From contig DAIEIL010000003.1 of NCBI GenBank assembly GCA_027352645.1, forward strand, positions 1-11,924: 11,924 nt of DNA, given 5' to 3'. A program made the translations under genes and the position numbers. Of this stretch, positions 1 to 7,764 are shown in pieces (within the stretch, counting starts at the first letter, position 1; each line of letters opens with the position of its first letter). Source of the DNA: Rhodobiaceae bacterium (lineage in GTDB: Bacteria; Pseudomonadota; Alphaproteobacteria; Parvibaculales; Parvibaculaceae). The notes below the pieces were generated by a model, which was given only the letters and a program-made list of their open reading frames with translations, had not been told where the DNA came from and did no database searches.

Positions 1-162
1 GCCGCGCATGTAGGGATCGACCGACATCCAGATATTCCGGACGAGGACTTCACCTTCGCCGGGTTGTCCGACTTCAGTGGTTGCGAGTTCGAAATCCGAA
101 GGCTTGGGCGCGCCGACGGGGCGCGACTTCAGACGGATTTCCTTCGAGACGAGGTTGGACAT
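1..162 (-). CDS. NADP-dependent MDR oxidoreductase (CurA/alkenal reductase-like), N-terminal fragment
   Basis: This is a partial gene. The first 54 codons are present and the rest lies beyond the left edge. The ATG at 162-160 follows a purine-rich GGGAGAG ribosome binding site, and the frame is open to base 1. The translation begins MSNLVSKEIRLKSRPVGAPK and reaches SVDPYMRG. That motif is typical of the N-terminal GroES-like domain of zinc-independent MDR enzymes such as CurA, leukotriene B4 12-hydroxydehydrogenase and alkenal double-bond reductases. These enzymes use NADPH to reduce the C=C bond of alpha,beta-unsaturated carbonyls in the cytoplasm. The cofactor-binding domain is not visible, so substrate and completeness cannot be judged. 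The gene lies 83 nt downstream of the outer-membrane efflux gene on the same strand, with no convincing terminator between, so it may be the last gene of the efflux operon. A second relative of this family lies at 4926-5930. Confidence 0.85.
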   Translation of the reverse strand, partial: MSNLVSKEIRLKSRPVGAPKPSDFELATTEVGQPGEGEVLVRNIWMSVDPYMRG

Positions 163-245
163 GTTTCTCTCCCAGAATTGTTGTTCCGGGGAGTAAACAC
201 GCTTTCCGTGACATCAGGAAGCCCGCAACGGCGAACAAGCCCTGT

Positions 246-1622
246 TCAGGATTTCCAGCCACCGCCCAGAGCAACGAACAGGTTGACGGCCGCCGTGTAC
301 TGGTTGAGCCGCGCCTGCGCCTCGCTGTCGCGTGCGGTGAGCCAGGCCCGCTGCGCTTCGAGCACCGAGAGGAAGTCGCTCGCGCCTGCCTTGTAGCTCG
401 CTTGCGAGAGATCGTAGGAGCGGCGGGCCTCGATGGCGGCGACGGCAAGCGAGGACTGGCGACGGCTATAGGCATCGGAATTGGTGAGCGCGTCCTCGAC
501 TTCGCCGAAAGCCGTCAGCACGGTCTTGCGATAGGTCGCGGCGAGTTCGGCGTCGCGGGCCTTGGCGGTCTGCAGATTACCTTCGAGTTCCCCACCGGAG
601 AAAATGGGCGCGAGGATCGAGGCTGCGAGCGACGTGCCGTTGGCCGTGCCGACGCCTGCGAGCCAGTCGACGGTCTTGCCCGCCGACAGGTCGATGGTCG
701 GGAAGAAAGCAGCACGGGCCGCGCCGATATCGGCATTTGCGGACTGAAGGTTTGCTTCGGCCTCGCGAATGTCGGGGCGGCGTTCGAGAAGCGCCGAGGG
801 CTGACCGACGGCGACCGCGGGAAGCGCGACGGAGGCGGCGCTCGCCGTCTTCACGTCGAAGCCTTCAGGCGCCTTGCCGAGCAGGATCGCCAGCGCGTGG
901 AGATTGGAGCCAAGCTCCGCTTCGAGGGAGGGGATACCCGCCTCGATCGTCGCGAGCGCGGTACGCTGCTGCGAGACGTCGAGCGCGGAGGCGGTGCCGT
1001 ATTTGAAACGCGCCTCGACGAGCGTCAGCGTTTCACGGGCGGCGGCAAGTGAATCGCGCGAGATGGCGAGGCGGTCCTTGAGATTGAGGACGTTGAAATA
1101 GGTCGTCGCGACCGAGGACTGCACGACGAGAATCGCGGCCTCCCTGGCGTAGACGCTGGAACGCAAGGTCGCCTCGGCGGATTCGCTCTGGGCGCGATAA
1201 AGACCCCAGAGGTCGAGCGCGTAGCTGACCTTGAGGGTTCCGCTTGCGCTGCGCGTCGAGCCCGATGTGTCGCTCGAGGTTGTGCGGGATGCGCTCCCGC
1301 TCGCGTCAACGGTGGGGAACAGAGACGAATTGGTGCTGCGGAGCTGGCCTTCGGCCTGCTCGACGCGGTGAAGCGCCGCTATAATGTCGAGGTTTTCCTT
1401 CAGCGCCTCGCTCATCAGAGTTTGAAGTTCTGGATCGCTGAAGGAGGACCACCAGCTGGAGGAAACCTCGACTGCGCCGGCTTTCGCCGCAGGTCCGGTG
1501 AACGCGGAGGGCGTGGCCACGGCCGGGCGCTCGTAATCAGGCACCATTGAGCAGGCGCCGAGGGCGGATGACAGCATCAGGAGCGCGGTGAATGTGGCGA
1601 GGGGGCGCCGGGCGGTCAGCAT
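246..1622 (-). CDS. NodT-family outer-membrane efflux lipoprotein (tripartite pump duct)
   Basis: This 458-residue protein is full length for the NodT/OprM-type outer-membrane factor family, whose trimers form a duct from the periplasm through the outer membrane. The N-terminus is a lipoprotein signal: positive residues R5-R6, a hydrophobic stretch 8-20 and the lipobox L21-G22-A23-C24. Ser follows the cysteine, which favours outer-membrane sorting. Two outer-membrane efflux repeats follow, at roughly residues 65-255 and 275-455. The second contains the family motif RRPDIREAEANL (281-292), followed by IGAARAAFFPTIDLS (299-313). The start at 1622 is supported by AAGGA, which overlaps the macB stop codon and sits 8 nt from the ATG. 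The gap to macB is only 11 nt, so the two are very likely co-transcribed. This gives MacAB its own outer-membrane partner in place of a shared TolC encoded elsewhere. Confidence 0.93.
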   Translation of the reverse strand: MLTARRPLATFTALLMLSSALGACSMVPDYERPAVATPSAFTGPAAKAGAVEVSSSWWSSFSDPELQTLMSEALKENLDIIAALHRVEQAEGQLRSTNSSLFPTVDASGSASRTTSSDTSGSTRSASGTLKVSYALDLWGLYRAQSESAEATLRSSVYAREAAILVVQSSVATTYFNVLNLKDRLAISRDSLAAARETLTLVEARFKYGTASALDVSQQRTALATIEAGIPSLEAELGSNLHALAILLGKAPEGFDVKTASAASVALPAVAVGQPSALLERRPDIREAEANLQSANADIGAARAAFFPTIDLSAGKTVDWLAGVGTANGTSLAASILAPIFSGGELEGNLQTAKARDAELAATYRKTVLTAFGEVEDALTNSDAYSRRQSSLAVAAIEARRSYDLSQASYKAGASDFLSVLEAQRAWLTARDSEAQARLNQYTAAVNLFVALGGGWKS

Positions 1623-1633
1623 TCGGGAAGTCC

Positions 1634-3592
1634 TTATTCAGACGAGAGCGCGACCACGGGGTCGAGGCTCGCGGCTTTGCGTGCGGGTAAATAGCCAAAT
1701 AGGAGGCCGGTGGCGAAGGCGCAAGAGAAGGCGAGCAATGGCGGCGTGATCGAATAGACAACGGAAACGCCGAATGCCTCGCAGAGCATGGCCGTGCCGA
1801 GGCCGCCAAGCACCCCGATGATGCCGCCGACGCCGCAGACGACGAGGGCCTCGGTGTTGAATTGCAGCATGATGTCGAGCTGGCGCGCGCCCGTCGCCAT
1901 GCGTATGCCGATCTCCCGCGTTCGTTCCGTGACGCTGACGAGCATGATGTTCATGACGCCGATGCCGCCGACGATGAGCGAAATCGCGGCGACCGAGCCG
2001 AGCAGGATTGTCAGCGTATTCTGCGTGGCTTCCGCCGTTTCGAGGATCGACGCCGTATTGCGTACCTGAAAGTCCTGCGTCTTGTGCCGTGCCGTCAGCA
2101 GCGTGGTAATCTTCGCTTCGGTTTCGTCGATGGCAGCGGCGTCCTGCGCCTTCACCGAAATGGTGCTTACATAGCGCTTGCCGAAAAGGCGCATATAACC
2201 GGTGGAAAGCGGCACAAAAGCGACGTCGTCCTGATCGCTGCCGAAGCTCGATGCGCCTTTCGCTTCCATGGTGCCGACAATCTCGAAGGGCACGTTCTGC
2301 ACGAGAATATATTTGCCGATCGGGCTGCCGCCGTCGGGGAAGAGATTTTTGACGATGGTCTGGCCGACGACAATGACCGGCGCGTAACCGTCGAGATCGC
2401 TCTTTGTGAAGAAGCCTCCGCTCGCGATATTCCAGTTGCGGACGAGCGGATAGGCGGGCCAGGTGCCGGTCACCTGTGTGCGGTAGTCGATATTGCCATA
2501 GCGGACGGTGACGGCGGTAGAGCGCTCAGGGGCAGCCGCCTCGACATTGGGGAGCGCGGTGATTGCCGACGCGTCGTCGGGGATGAGCGTTGCTATGTCG
2601 CCTGTGGGCCGCATGCCCGGCGCGCCGGGGCGGATCATCAGCAGGTTCGTTCCCATGGCCGAGATGCGATCAAGCACATCCTGCTTCGAGCCATTGCCGA
2701 TGGCGAGCATGGCGACCACCGCGCCGACGCCGATGACGACGCCGAGCAGTGTGAGTGCGGTGCGGAATATATTGGTACGGAGAGAGCGAAGCGCCATCTT
2801 GATCGCCTCGCCGAGATCGCCGCGCAGGAATGTCGTCGCCGCGCCCGGATGCTCCGCCGGTTCATCGAGCTTCAGCGTAACGGCCCGCGAGGGTTCGCGT
2901 TCCGTGTCCTCGATCACCCGCCCGTCGGACAGGCGAATGAGGCGGCGGGCATGGGCGGCCACGCTTGCGTCATGGGTGATGAGGATGACGGTCTTGCCTT
3001 CGGCATTGAGCGCGGCGAGCAGCGCCAGAACCTCGACGCCGCTTTGCGAGTCGAGCGCGCCGGTAGGATCGTCGGCGAGGACGACGTCGGGATCGTTCAT
3101 CAGCGCGCGGGCGATGGAGACGCGCTGCTGCTGGCCGCCTGAAAGCTCGTTCGGACGGTGGGCGGCGCGGTCGCCGATGCCGAGCCGCGCGAGCAGGGAC
3201 TTGGCCCGGCTGACGCGCGCGCCATGCGCCACGCCCGCATAGATCGAGGGAAGCTCGACATTTTCCGTCGCCGTCATCGCGGGGAGCAGATTGTAGCGCT
3301 GAAAGACAAAGCCGAATGTGTCGCGGCGCAGCGTCGCCATGTCGTCCGACGAGAGCGTCGCAACATCGACGCCATTGACGAGATAGGTGCCGCTCGACGG
3401 CCGGTCGAGACAGCCGAGAATATTCATCAGCGTCGACTTGCCGGAGCCGGATTGCCCCATGATGGCGACGAACTCGCCCCTGCGGATCGTCAGCGACACA
3501 TCGTCGAGGGCGCGGACTTCCGTTTCGCCCGTCTGGTAGGTCCTGCTGACGTTGCGAATATCGACCAGTGCGGGCGCGGAGCCTTGCGTCAT
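1634..3592 (-). CDS. macB: MacB-type ABC exporter, fused ATPase-permease
   Basis: This 652-residue protein has the usual MacB length and layout. The N-terminal ABC ATPase has Walker A GQSGSGKST (46-54), a Q-loop at Q98, the signature LSGGQQQRV (150-158), Walker B VVLADDPTG (170-178) and the switch histidine H207. A linker leads to TM1 (about 277-299), a large periplasmic domain (about 300-525), and TM2-TM4 (about 526-552, 580-604, 613-634) in the FtsX-like permease. MacB dimers act as mechanotransmitters: ATP hydrolysis in the cytoplasm drives export of macrolides, peptides or other substrates from the periplasm through MacA and the outer-membrane duct. The substrate here is unknown. One oddity is that the residue after the Walker B aspartate is D175 (codon GAT, 3070-3068), where Glu is normal for the catalytic base. 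The start overlaps the macA stop as ATGA, which suggests translational coupling. Confidence 0.94.
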   Translation of the reverse strand: MTQGSAPALVDIRNVSRTYQTGETEVRALDDVSLTIRRGEFVAIMGQSGSGKSTLMNILGCLDRPSSGTYLVNGVDVATLSSDDMATLRRDTFGFVFQRYNLLPAMTATENVELPSIYAGVAHGARVSRAKSLLARLGIGDRAAHRPNELSGGQQQRVSIARALMNDPDVVLADDPTGALDSQSGVEVLALLAALNAEGKTVILITHDASVAAHARRLIRLSDGRVIEDTEREPSRAVTLKLDEPAEHPGAATTFLRGDLGEAIKMALRSLRTNIFRTALTLLGVVIGVGAVVAMLAIGNGSKQDVLDRISAMGTNLLMIRPGAPGMRPTGDIATLIPDDASAITALPNVEAAAPERSTAVTVRYGNIDYRTQVTGTWPAYPLVRNWNIASGGFFTKSDLDGYAPVIVVGQTIVKNLFPDGGSPIGKYILVQNVPFEIVGTMEAKGASSFGSDQDDVAFVPLSTGYMRLFGKRYVSTISVKAQDAAAIDETEAKITTLLTARHKTQDFQVRNTASILETAEATQNTLTILLGSVAAISLIVGGIGVMNIMLVSVTERTREIGIRMATGARQLDIMLQFNTEALVVCGVGGIIGVLGGLGTAMLCEAFGVSVVYSITPPLLAFSCAFATGLLFGYLPARKAASLDPVVALSSE

Positions 3593-4800
3593 AGCGTGGG
3601 CGTCCTGCCGCCGCCGCCGGAACTCGCCTTCTTTGCGCCGGTCGCGCTTTCAGTGCCGGTGACGACAATGTCGCCTTCTTCGAGACCGGAGACGACTTCC
3701 GCCGTGATGCGGTTCATCAGGCCGATCTTCACGTCGCGAGGCGTGGGCCTTCCGCCATCCATCACCATCACGCGATAGGCGCCTGCCTCGCCACTCTTCG
3801 CGGGCCTGAGCGCCGCAACAGGAACGATGGGAACATTCTTCGCTTCGCCGAGCAGGAAGAAGACCTGCGCGGTCATGCTCGTCATCAGCGCGTGATCGGC
3901 GTTCGCGACGTCGATGAGCGCGTTATAGAGAATGACGTCATTCACCGTTTCAGGCGTCGGCAGGATCTGGCGAACGGTGGAGCGCCATTTGCGATCGGGC
4001 ATGCCGAGCGTGGTGAAATAAACGGGCATGCCGACCTTGAGCTTGCCGACGTCGGCTTCCGCGACCTGCGCCTTCACCGTCATGGTGGAGAGATCGGCGA
4101 TCTGGAGGATTGTCGGCGCGGTCTGCCTGTTGTTCAGCGTCTGACCTTGCAGCGTCGTCTGCGAGGTCACGGTGCCGCTCATGGGCGCGTAGATTTTGGT
4201 GTAACTCAGATTGGCTTCGTCGCCCTGAAGCGTCGAGTTCGCCTGATCGAGCTGCGCTTTCAGCGAGTCGAGCGAGGCCTGATCCTGCTTGACCGTTGCG
4301 GCGCTTGTGTCGGCCGCGTCCTTGCTGATGGCGTTGATTTTCAGCAGGCCCTGATTGCGGCGGTTCTGGATGCTGGAGAGCGCGAGCTGCGCTTCCTGCC
4401 GTTTGATCTGCGCTTCGAGGTCGCGGACCTTCGCCTTGTCGGCGGCCACAGTGGATTCATAGACGGTGGGGTCGATCTCGGCGAGAAGGTCGCCTTTGTT
4501 CACGTGGTCGCCGATCTGGACATGAACGATCTTCAATTCGCCGGACGCCTGCGCGCCGACATCGACATAGTCCTTGGGCTGCAGTGAACCAAGGGCGGTG
4601 ACGGTCTGCTCTATGTCGCCGCGGGTGACGGCTTCCGTCTTGAATCGCGTCGCGCCGTTTTCGACCGAGCGGGCATACCAGACAAGCGCCGCCACGATGA
4701 GGATGAATAGCGCAGCGAGAACCCATTGCGTCCGTGGGGTCAAATCGCGCCATATGCCGGGCAGGGCGGCAAGCCGCTGCCTTGGTCTTTCGAAATTCAT
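3589..4800 (-). CDS. macA: MacA-type periplasmic adaptor (membrane fusion protein)
   Basis: This 403-residue adaptor links MacB to the outer-membrane duct. It has a short cytoplasmic N-terminus and one membrane anchor (about 26-43, WVLAALFILIVAALVWYA). The two halves of a lipoyl domain (about 76-110 and 199-236) flank an alpha-helical coiled-coil hairpin (about 112-195) rich in Ala, Gln, Leu and Lys heptads. A beta-barrel domain (about 240-320) and a membrane-proximal domain (about 322-385) follow. The second lipoyl half contains IYAPMSGTV (203-211), a typical adaptor motif. The C-terminus is a low-complexity tail with SSGGGG. In the MacAB family the adaptor forms a hexameric tube and stimulates MacB ATPase activity. 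The ATG at 4800-4798 is preceded only by a weak ribosome binding site (GGACGGA). It is the first gene of the macA-macB-outer-membrane unit. The upstream MDR gene ends in a terminator, so macA should have its own promoter in 4801-4884. Confidence 0.93.
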   Translation of the reverse strand: MNFERPRQRLAALPGIWRDLTPRTQWVLAALFILIVAALVWYARSVENGATRFKTEAVTRGDIEQTVTALGSLQPKDYVDVGAQASGELKIVHVQIGDHVNKGDLLAEIDPTVYESTVAADKAKVRDLEAQIKRQEAQLALSSIQNRRNQGLLKINAISKDAADTSAATVKQDQASLDSLKAQLDQANSTLQGDEANLSYTKIYAPMSGTVTSQTTLQGQTLNNRQTAPTILQIADLSTMTVKAQVAEADVGKLKVGMPVYFTTLGMPDRKWRSTVRQILPTPETVNDVILYNALIDVANADHALMTSMTAQVFFLLGEAKNVPIVPVAALRPAKSGEAGAYRVMVMDGGRPTPRDVKIGLMNRITAEVVSGLEEGDIVVTGTESATGAKKASSGGGGRTPTL

Positions 4801-4827
4801 GTGGTCGCATTCCGTCCGGGGAAACTC

Positions 4828-4857
4828 GACAGGTTATAAGTCGTTCAACGTGACAGG
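4828..4857 (-). promoter_or_regulatory. Possible macA promoter/operator region
   Basis: On the minus strand a TATAAC hexamer (4838-4833) could serve as a -10 box, leaving about 33 nt between it and the macA ATG. It is bracketed by two copies of CCTGTC (plus-strand GACAGG at 4828-4833 and 4852-4857), 24 bp apart, and adjoins a small palindrome CGTTCAACG (4842-4850). No good -35 hexamer sits at 16-18 bp. The call rests on position, because the upstream gene is insulated by a terminator and a promoter must lie in this interval. The exact boxes are a guess. Confidence 0.25.
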
Positions 4858-4884
4858 CGCATTTCTCCGTCGAGTGGTTCACAT

Positions 4885-4922
4885 CAAAAAGAAGCGGCGG
4901 AGGGGACCCCTCCGCCGCTTTT
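4885..4922 (-). terminator. Rho-independent terminator after the MDR oxidoreductase gene
   Basis: A 14-bp perfect inverted repeat (4892-4905 with 4907-4920, centre 4906) lies just after the stop codon of the minus-strand oxidoreductase (stop at 4928-4926). Its GC-rich stem contains GCGGCGGAGG. Allowing for a real loop of about 5 nt (GGACC), some 12 pairs remain. In the minus-strand transcript the stem is followed by TTCTTTTT (4893-4886), a proper U-tract. It insulates the downstream macA operon. On the plus strand there is only a run of four T and no gene for it to serve. Confidence 0.9.
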
Positions 4923-4925
4923 CGG

Positions 4926-5930
4926 TCAGCTCACCCTCACCATGCGCTTGCCGATATTCTCGCCGGCGAGGAGGCCGATAAGCGCTGCGGGTGTATTTTC
5001 AAGGCCGGTCAAAATATCTTCACGCACCTTGATCTTGCCTTGCGCAACCCATGACTGGAGGTCGGCCATTGCCTGTTCGCGCTTGTCGTTGAAGTCCGTC
5101 AGGATGAAGCCCTGCATGGTGAGGCGCTTCACGACGATAAGGCCGGGAATGCCGCGCGGCCCGTGCGCGGGCGGAGCACCGTCATATTGGGAAACGGCGC
5201 CGCAGCAGGCGATGCGTCCGTAAAGGTTCATGTTGAAGAGGCAGGCTTCGAGAATGTCGCCGCCCACATTGTCGAAATAGACGTCGATGCCCTTGGGCGC
5301 GGCGGCGCGGAGCGCCTTGCCGACGGCTTCCGTCTTGTAGTTGATGGCGTGGTCGAAGCCGAGTTCGTTCTTCAGTAGCGCGCATTTGTCGTCGCCGCCG
5401 GCGATGCCGATGACGGTGCAGCCCTTGAGCTTCGCGATCTGGCCCACGATGGAGCCGACAGACCCGGCCGCAGCCGACACGACCACCGTATCGCCTGCCT
5501 TGGGCTTACCCACGTCGAGGAGCCCGTGATAGGCGGTGAGGCCCGCAATGCCATAGACGCTGAGGAGATGACTCAGCGGTTCGATGGCGGGAACCTTCTC
5601 GGCGGTGTTGGCGGGAATCGCGGCATATTCCTGCCAGCCCGTATCGGCGAAGACGAGGTCGCCGGTCGAAAAGCCGGGAGCCTTCGACTCGATCACTTCC
5701 GAGATGGAGCCGCCCGCCATGACGGTGCCCGACTCGACCGCCGAGCGGTAGGTCGCGCCCTGCATCCAGGCGCGGTTCGCGGCGTCGAGCGAGATGAGTT
5801 TCACCCGGACGAGCAGTTCGCCCTCCTTCGGGCTCGGAATCTTGCCCTCCGTCAGGCTGAAATTCTGCGGGGCAAGCTTGCCTCTAGGCGTCTCGACCAG
5901 AAGTATCTGGCGGTTGGTACCCGTTGCCAT
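4926..5930 (-). CDS. Zinc-independent MDR NADPH:quinone/enal oxidoreductase
   Basis: This 334-residue protein belongs to the medium-chain dehydrogenase/reductase superfamily, in the NADP-dependent, zinc-free branch. It has an N-terminal GroES-like domain (about 1-120, with SLDAANRAWM at 48-57) and a Rossmann domain with VVVSAAAGSVGS (149-160) as the cofactor loop. FDNVGG (219-224) and a C-terminal return to the catalytic fold follow. The clustered Cys/His/Glu zinc ligands of alcohol dehydrogenases are absent. Such enzymes reduce C=C bonds of enones or quinones with NADPH; the substrate here is not determined. The frame is open back to 6050, but I choose the ATG at 5930-5928. It has a strong GGGAGGA site at 6-nt spacing, and the extra upstream residues do not resemble the family. 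The gene is transcribed alone, divergently from nadE, and ends at a terminator. Confidence 0.92.
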   Translation of the reverse strand: MATGTNRQILLVETPRGKLAPQNFSLTEGKIPSPKEGELLVRVKLISLDAANRAWMQGATYRSAVESGTVMAGGSISEVIESKAPGFSTGDLVFADTGWQEYAAIPANTAEKVPAIEPLSHLLSVYGIAGLTAYHGLLDVGKPKAGDTVVVSAAAGSVGSIVGQIAKLKGCTVIGIAGGDDKCALLKNELGFDHAINYKTEAVGKALRAAAPKGIDVYFDNVGGDILEACLFNMNLYGRIACCGAVSQYDGAPPAHGPRGIPGLIVVKRLTMQGFILTDFNDKREQAMADLQSWVAQGKIKVREDILTGLENTPAALIGLLAGENIGKRMVRVS

Positions 5931-6031
5931 TCGTCCTCCCAAGGCCCGTTCAGGGCGCGTTAAATGTCGATGGGCGAGCTTACCGGCATTGCGGGAAAGC
6001 CGCACCTGTCCAGAGGCCTGGCGCCCGCCTA

Positions 6032-6060
6032 TTGTTCGGCGGGGCCGCAAGGGCTAGAAA
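6032..6060 (+). promoter_or_regulatory. Candidate nadE promoter
   Basis: TTGTTC (6032-6037) and TAGAAA (6055-6060) are separated by 17 bp, which would start transcription near 6067, about 24 nt before the nadE ATG. Matches to the sigma-70 consensus are modest (3/6 and 4/6). The -35 half lies inside a GC-rich inverted repeat, CCCGCC-N8-GGCGGG. The 160-nt divergent region 5931-6090 must hold promoters for both nadE and the oxidoreductase gene. I found no credible box for the latter. Confidence 0.3.
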
Positions 6061-6090
6061 CGCCTGTCAAGACACGGATTCACGGGACTT

Positions 6091-7752
6091 ATGACCGACA
6101 AGCTCCGCATAGCGCTCGCCCAGCTCAATCCCATTGTGGGCGATATTGCCGGGAACCTCGAAAAGGCTGTCGAAGCGCGCCGCACGGCTGCGCTCAAGGA
6201 CGCCGATCTCGTCATGTTCCCGGAACTCTTCCTTGTGGGCTATCCGCCGGAGGACCTGGTCCTGAAGCCGGCTTTCCAGCGGGCGGCCATGGCCGCAGTC
6301 GCGGAGCTGGCCTTGCAGACGGCTGATGGCGGCCCGGCGGTGCTGATCGGCGCGCCCTGGGTGGATGACGGCAAGCTCTACAATGCCTTCCTGCTGCTCG
6401 ATCATGGCGAGATCCGGGGGCATAGCTTCAAGGTCGATCTGCCGAATTACGGCCCCTTCGACGAAAAGCGCGTTTTCACGCCGGGGCCTGCGCCGGGGCC
6501 GCTTTCGGTGCGCGGCGTGCGCATCGGCGTTCCGATCTGCGAGGACATCTGGACGCCGGACGTCGTCGAATGCGTTTCCGAGACCGGCGGCGAAATCCTG
6601 CTCGTCCCCAACGGTTCGCCCTACTGGGCCGACAAGGTGGATGAGCGGCAGAACATCGTCGTCTCGCGCATTCGCGAAAGCGGGCTCCCGCTGGTCTACC
6701 TCAACCAGATCGGCGGTCAGGACGAGCTCGTCTTCGACGGCGGTTCCTTCGTCGTCAATGCGGATTACTCAGTCGCGGTACAGATGCCCGCCTGGGAAGA
6801 AGCCATCGCCATCACCGACTGGACGCGCACCGATCTCGGCTGGGTCTGCGCGCCCGGCGAAAGGGTGCTGGTCGAGGAGGATCTCGAGTCCGTTTATCTC
6901 GCGGTCGTGCAGGGGCTTCGCGACTATGTGCGCAAGAACCGCTTTCCGGGCGTCGTACTCGGCCTTTCGGGCGGTATCGACTCCGCGCTTGTCGCCGCTG
7001 TAGCGGTGGATGCGCTGGGCGCCGACAAGGTTCACTGCGTCATGCTGCCTTACCGATACACGTCGGATGAGAGCATCAAGGACGCGGCAGAATGCGCGAA
7101 GCTGCTTGGCGTGCGTTACGACGTCGTGCCGATCGAAGGGCCGGTCGCGGGCTTCACCGATGCATTGGGACCGCTTTTCGAGGGCACGCAGTCGGGCATC
7201 ACCGAAGAAAATCTTCAGTCGCGCTCGCGCGGCGTGATCCTGATGGCGATTTCGAACAAGTTCGGTTCGATGCTGCTGACGACCGGCAACAAGTCGGAAG
7301 TGTCGGTCGGTTATGCCACGCTTTATGGCGACATGAATGGCGGCTTCAATCCGATCAAGGATCTTTACAAGATGAAGGTCTTTGCGTTGTCGCGCTGGCG
7401 CAATGATCACAGGCCGAAGAATTGCCTCGGGCCCACAGGCCGCGTGATCCCCGAGAACATCATCACGCGTCCGCCGTCCGCCGAACTTCGCCCGGACCAG
7501 AAGGACGAGGACTCGTTGCCGCCCTATGAGGTTCTCGACGCGGTTCTCGAATGTCTGGTCGAGAAGGAAATGGCGATCCGCGACATCGTTGCGCTGGGTT
7601 ATGACCGCGCAGTTGTGAAGCGGGTGGAGCATCTGCTCTATATTTCCGAGTACAAGCGCCGTCAGGCGGCGCCCGGCGTCAAGATCACGCAGCGCAATTT
7701 CGGCCGCGATCGCCGCTATCCGATCGTCAACGGTTTCCGCGATGCGGATTGA
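6091..7752 (+). CDS. nadE: Glutamine-dependent NAD+ synthase
   Basis: This 553-residue two-domain enzyme catalyses the last step of NAD synthesis: nicotinic acid adenine dinucleotide + ATP + glutamine to NAD+, AMP and glutamate. The N-terminal nitrilase-type glutaminase domain (about 4-260) has the triad E45 (in MFPELF), K114 (in FKVDLPNYGPFDE) and C150 (in VPICEDIW), which releases ammonia from glutamine. The C-terminal ATP-pyrophosphatase domain (about 275-550) has the P-loop SGGIDS (293-298). It also has the substrate-binding block TTGNKSEVSVGYATLYGDMNG (397-417, written here from T397) and PPSAELRPDQKDEDSLPPYE (461-480). Length and motifs match the bacterial glutamine-using type, not the short ammonia-dependent form. 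The ribosome binding site is weak (ACGGGAC). The gene is followed after 12 nt by gltX, so the two are probably one operon. Confidence 0.96.
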   Translation: MTDKLRIALAQLNPIVGDIAGNLEKAVEARRTAALKDADLVMFPELFLVGYPPEDLVLKPAFQRAAMAAVAELALQTADGGPAVLIGAPWVDDGKLYNAFLLLDHGEIRGHSFKVDLPNYGPFDEKRVFTPGPAPGPLSVRGVRIGVPICEDIWTPDVVECVSETGGEILLVPNGSPYWADKVDERQNIVVSRIRESGLPLVYLNQIGGQDELVFDGGSFVVNADYSVAVQMPAWEEAIAITDWTRTDLGWVCAPGERVLVEEDLESVYLAVVQGLRDYVRKNRFPGVVLGLSGGIDSALVAAVAVDALGADKVHCVMLPYRYTSDESIKDAAECAKLLGVRYDVVPIEGPVAGFTDALGPLFEGTQSGITEENLQSRSRGVILMAISNKFGSMLLTTGNKSEVSVGYATLYGDMNGGFNPIKDLYKMKVFALSRWRNDHRPKNCLGPTGRVIPENIITRPPSAELRPDQKDEDSLPPYEVLDAVLECLVEKEMAIRDIVALGYDRAVVKRVEHLLYISEYKRRQAAPGVKITQRNFGRDRRYPIVNGFRDAD

Positions 7753-7764
7753 ACGAGCGTAACC

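Noticed and set aside
198..210. CACG-N5-CGTG hairpin as a terminator after the outer-membrane gene
   Set aside because: Only four base pairs and three T residues follow on the minus strand, too weak to call.
81..1052. 323-codon plus-strand frame over the outer-membrane factor gene
   Set aside because: It is a shadow of the NodT-family gene. The composition is Arg/Gly-rich with no family signature.
6025..6044. CCCGCC-N8-GGCGGG hairpin upstream of nadE as a riboswitch or terminator
   Set aside because: It is a single six-pair stem with no U-tract and no further conserved structure. It more likely reflects GC-rich sequence, and it overlaps the putative -35.
5931..6050. Upstream extension of the MDR oxidoreductase by 40 codons
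   Set aside because: The extension is Arg-rich and unlike the family. A strong GGGAGGA site directs initiation at 5930.
6065..6070. Perfect TTGACA on the minus strand as a -35 box for the oxidoreductase
   Set aside because: The hexamer 17 bp downstream is CGGCCC, so there is no -10. It is also about 135 nt from the start codon.
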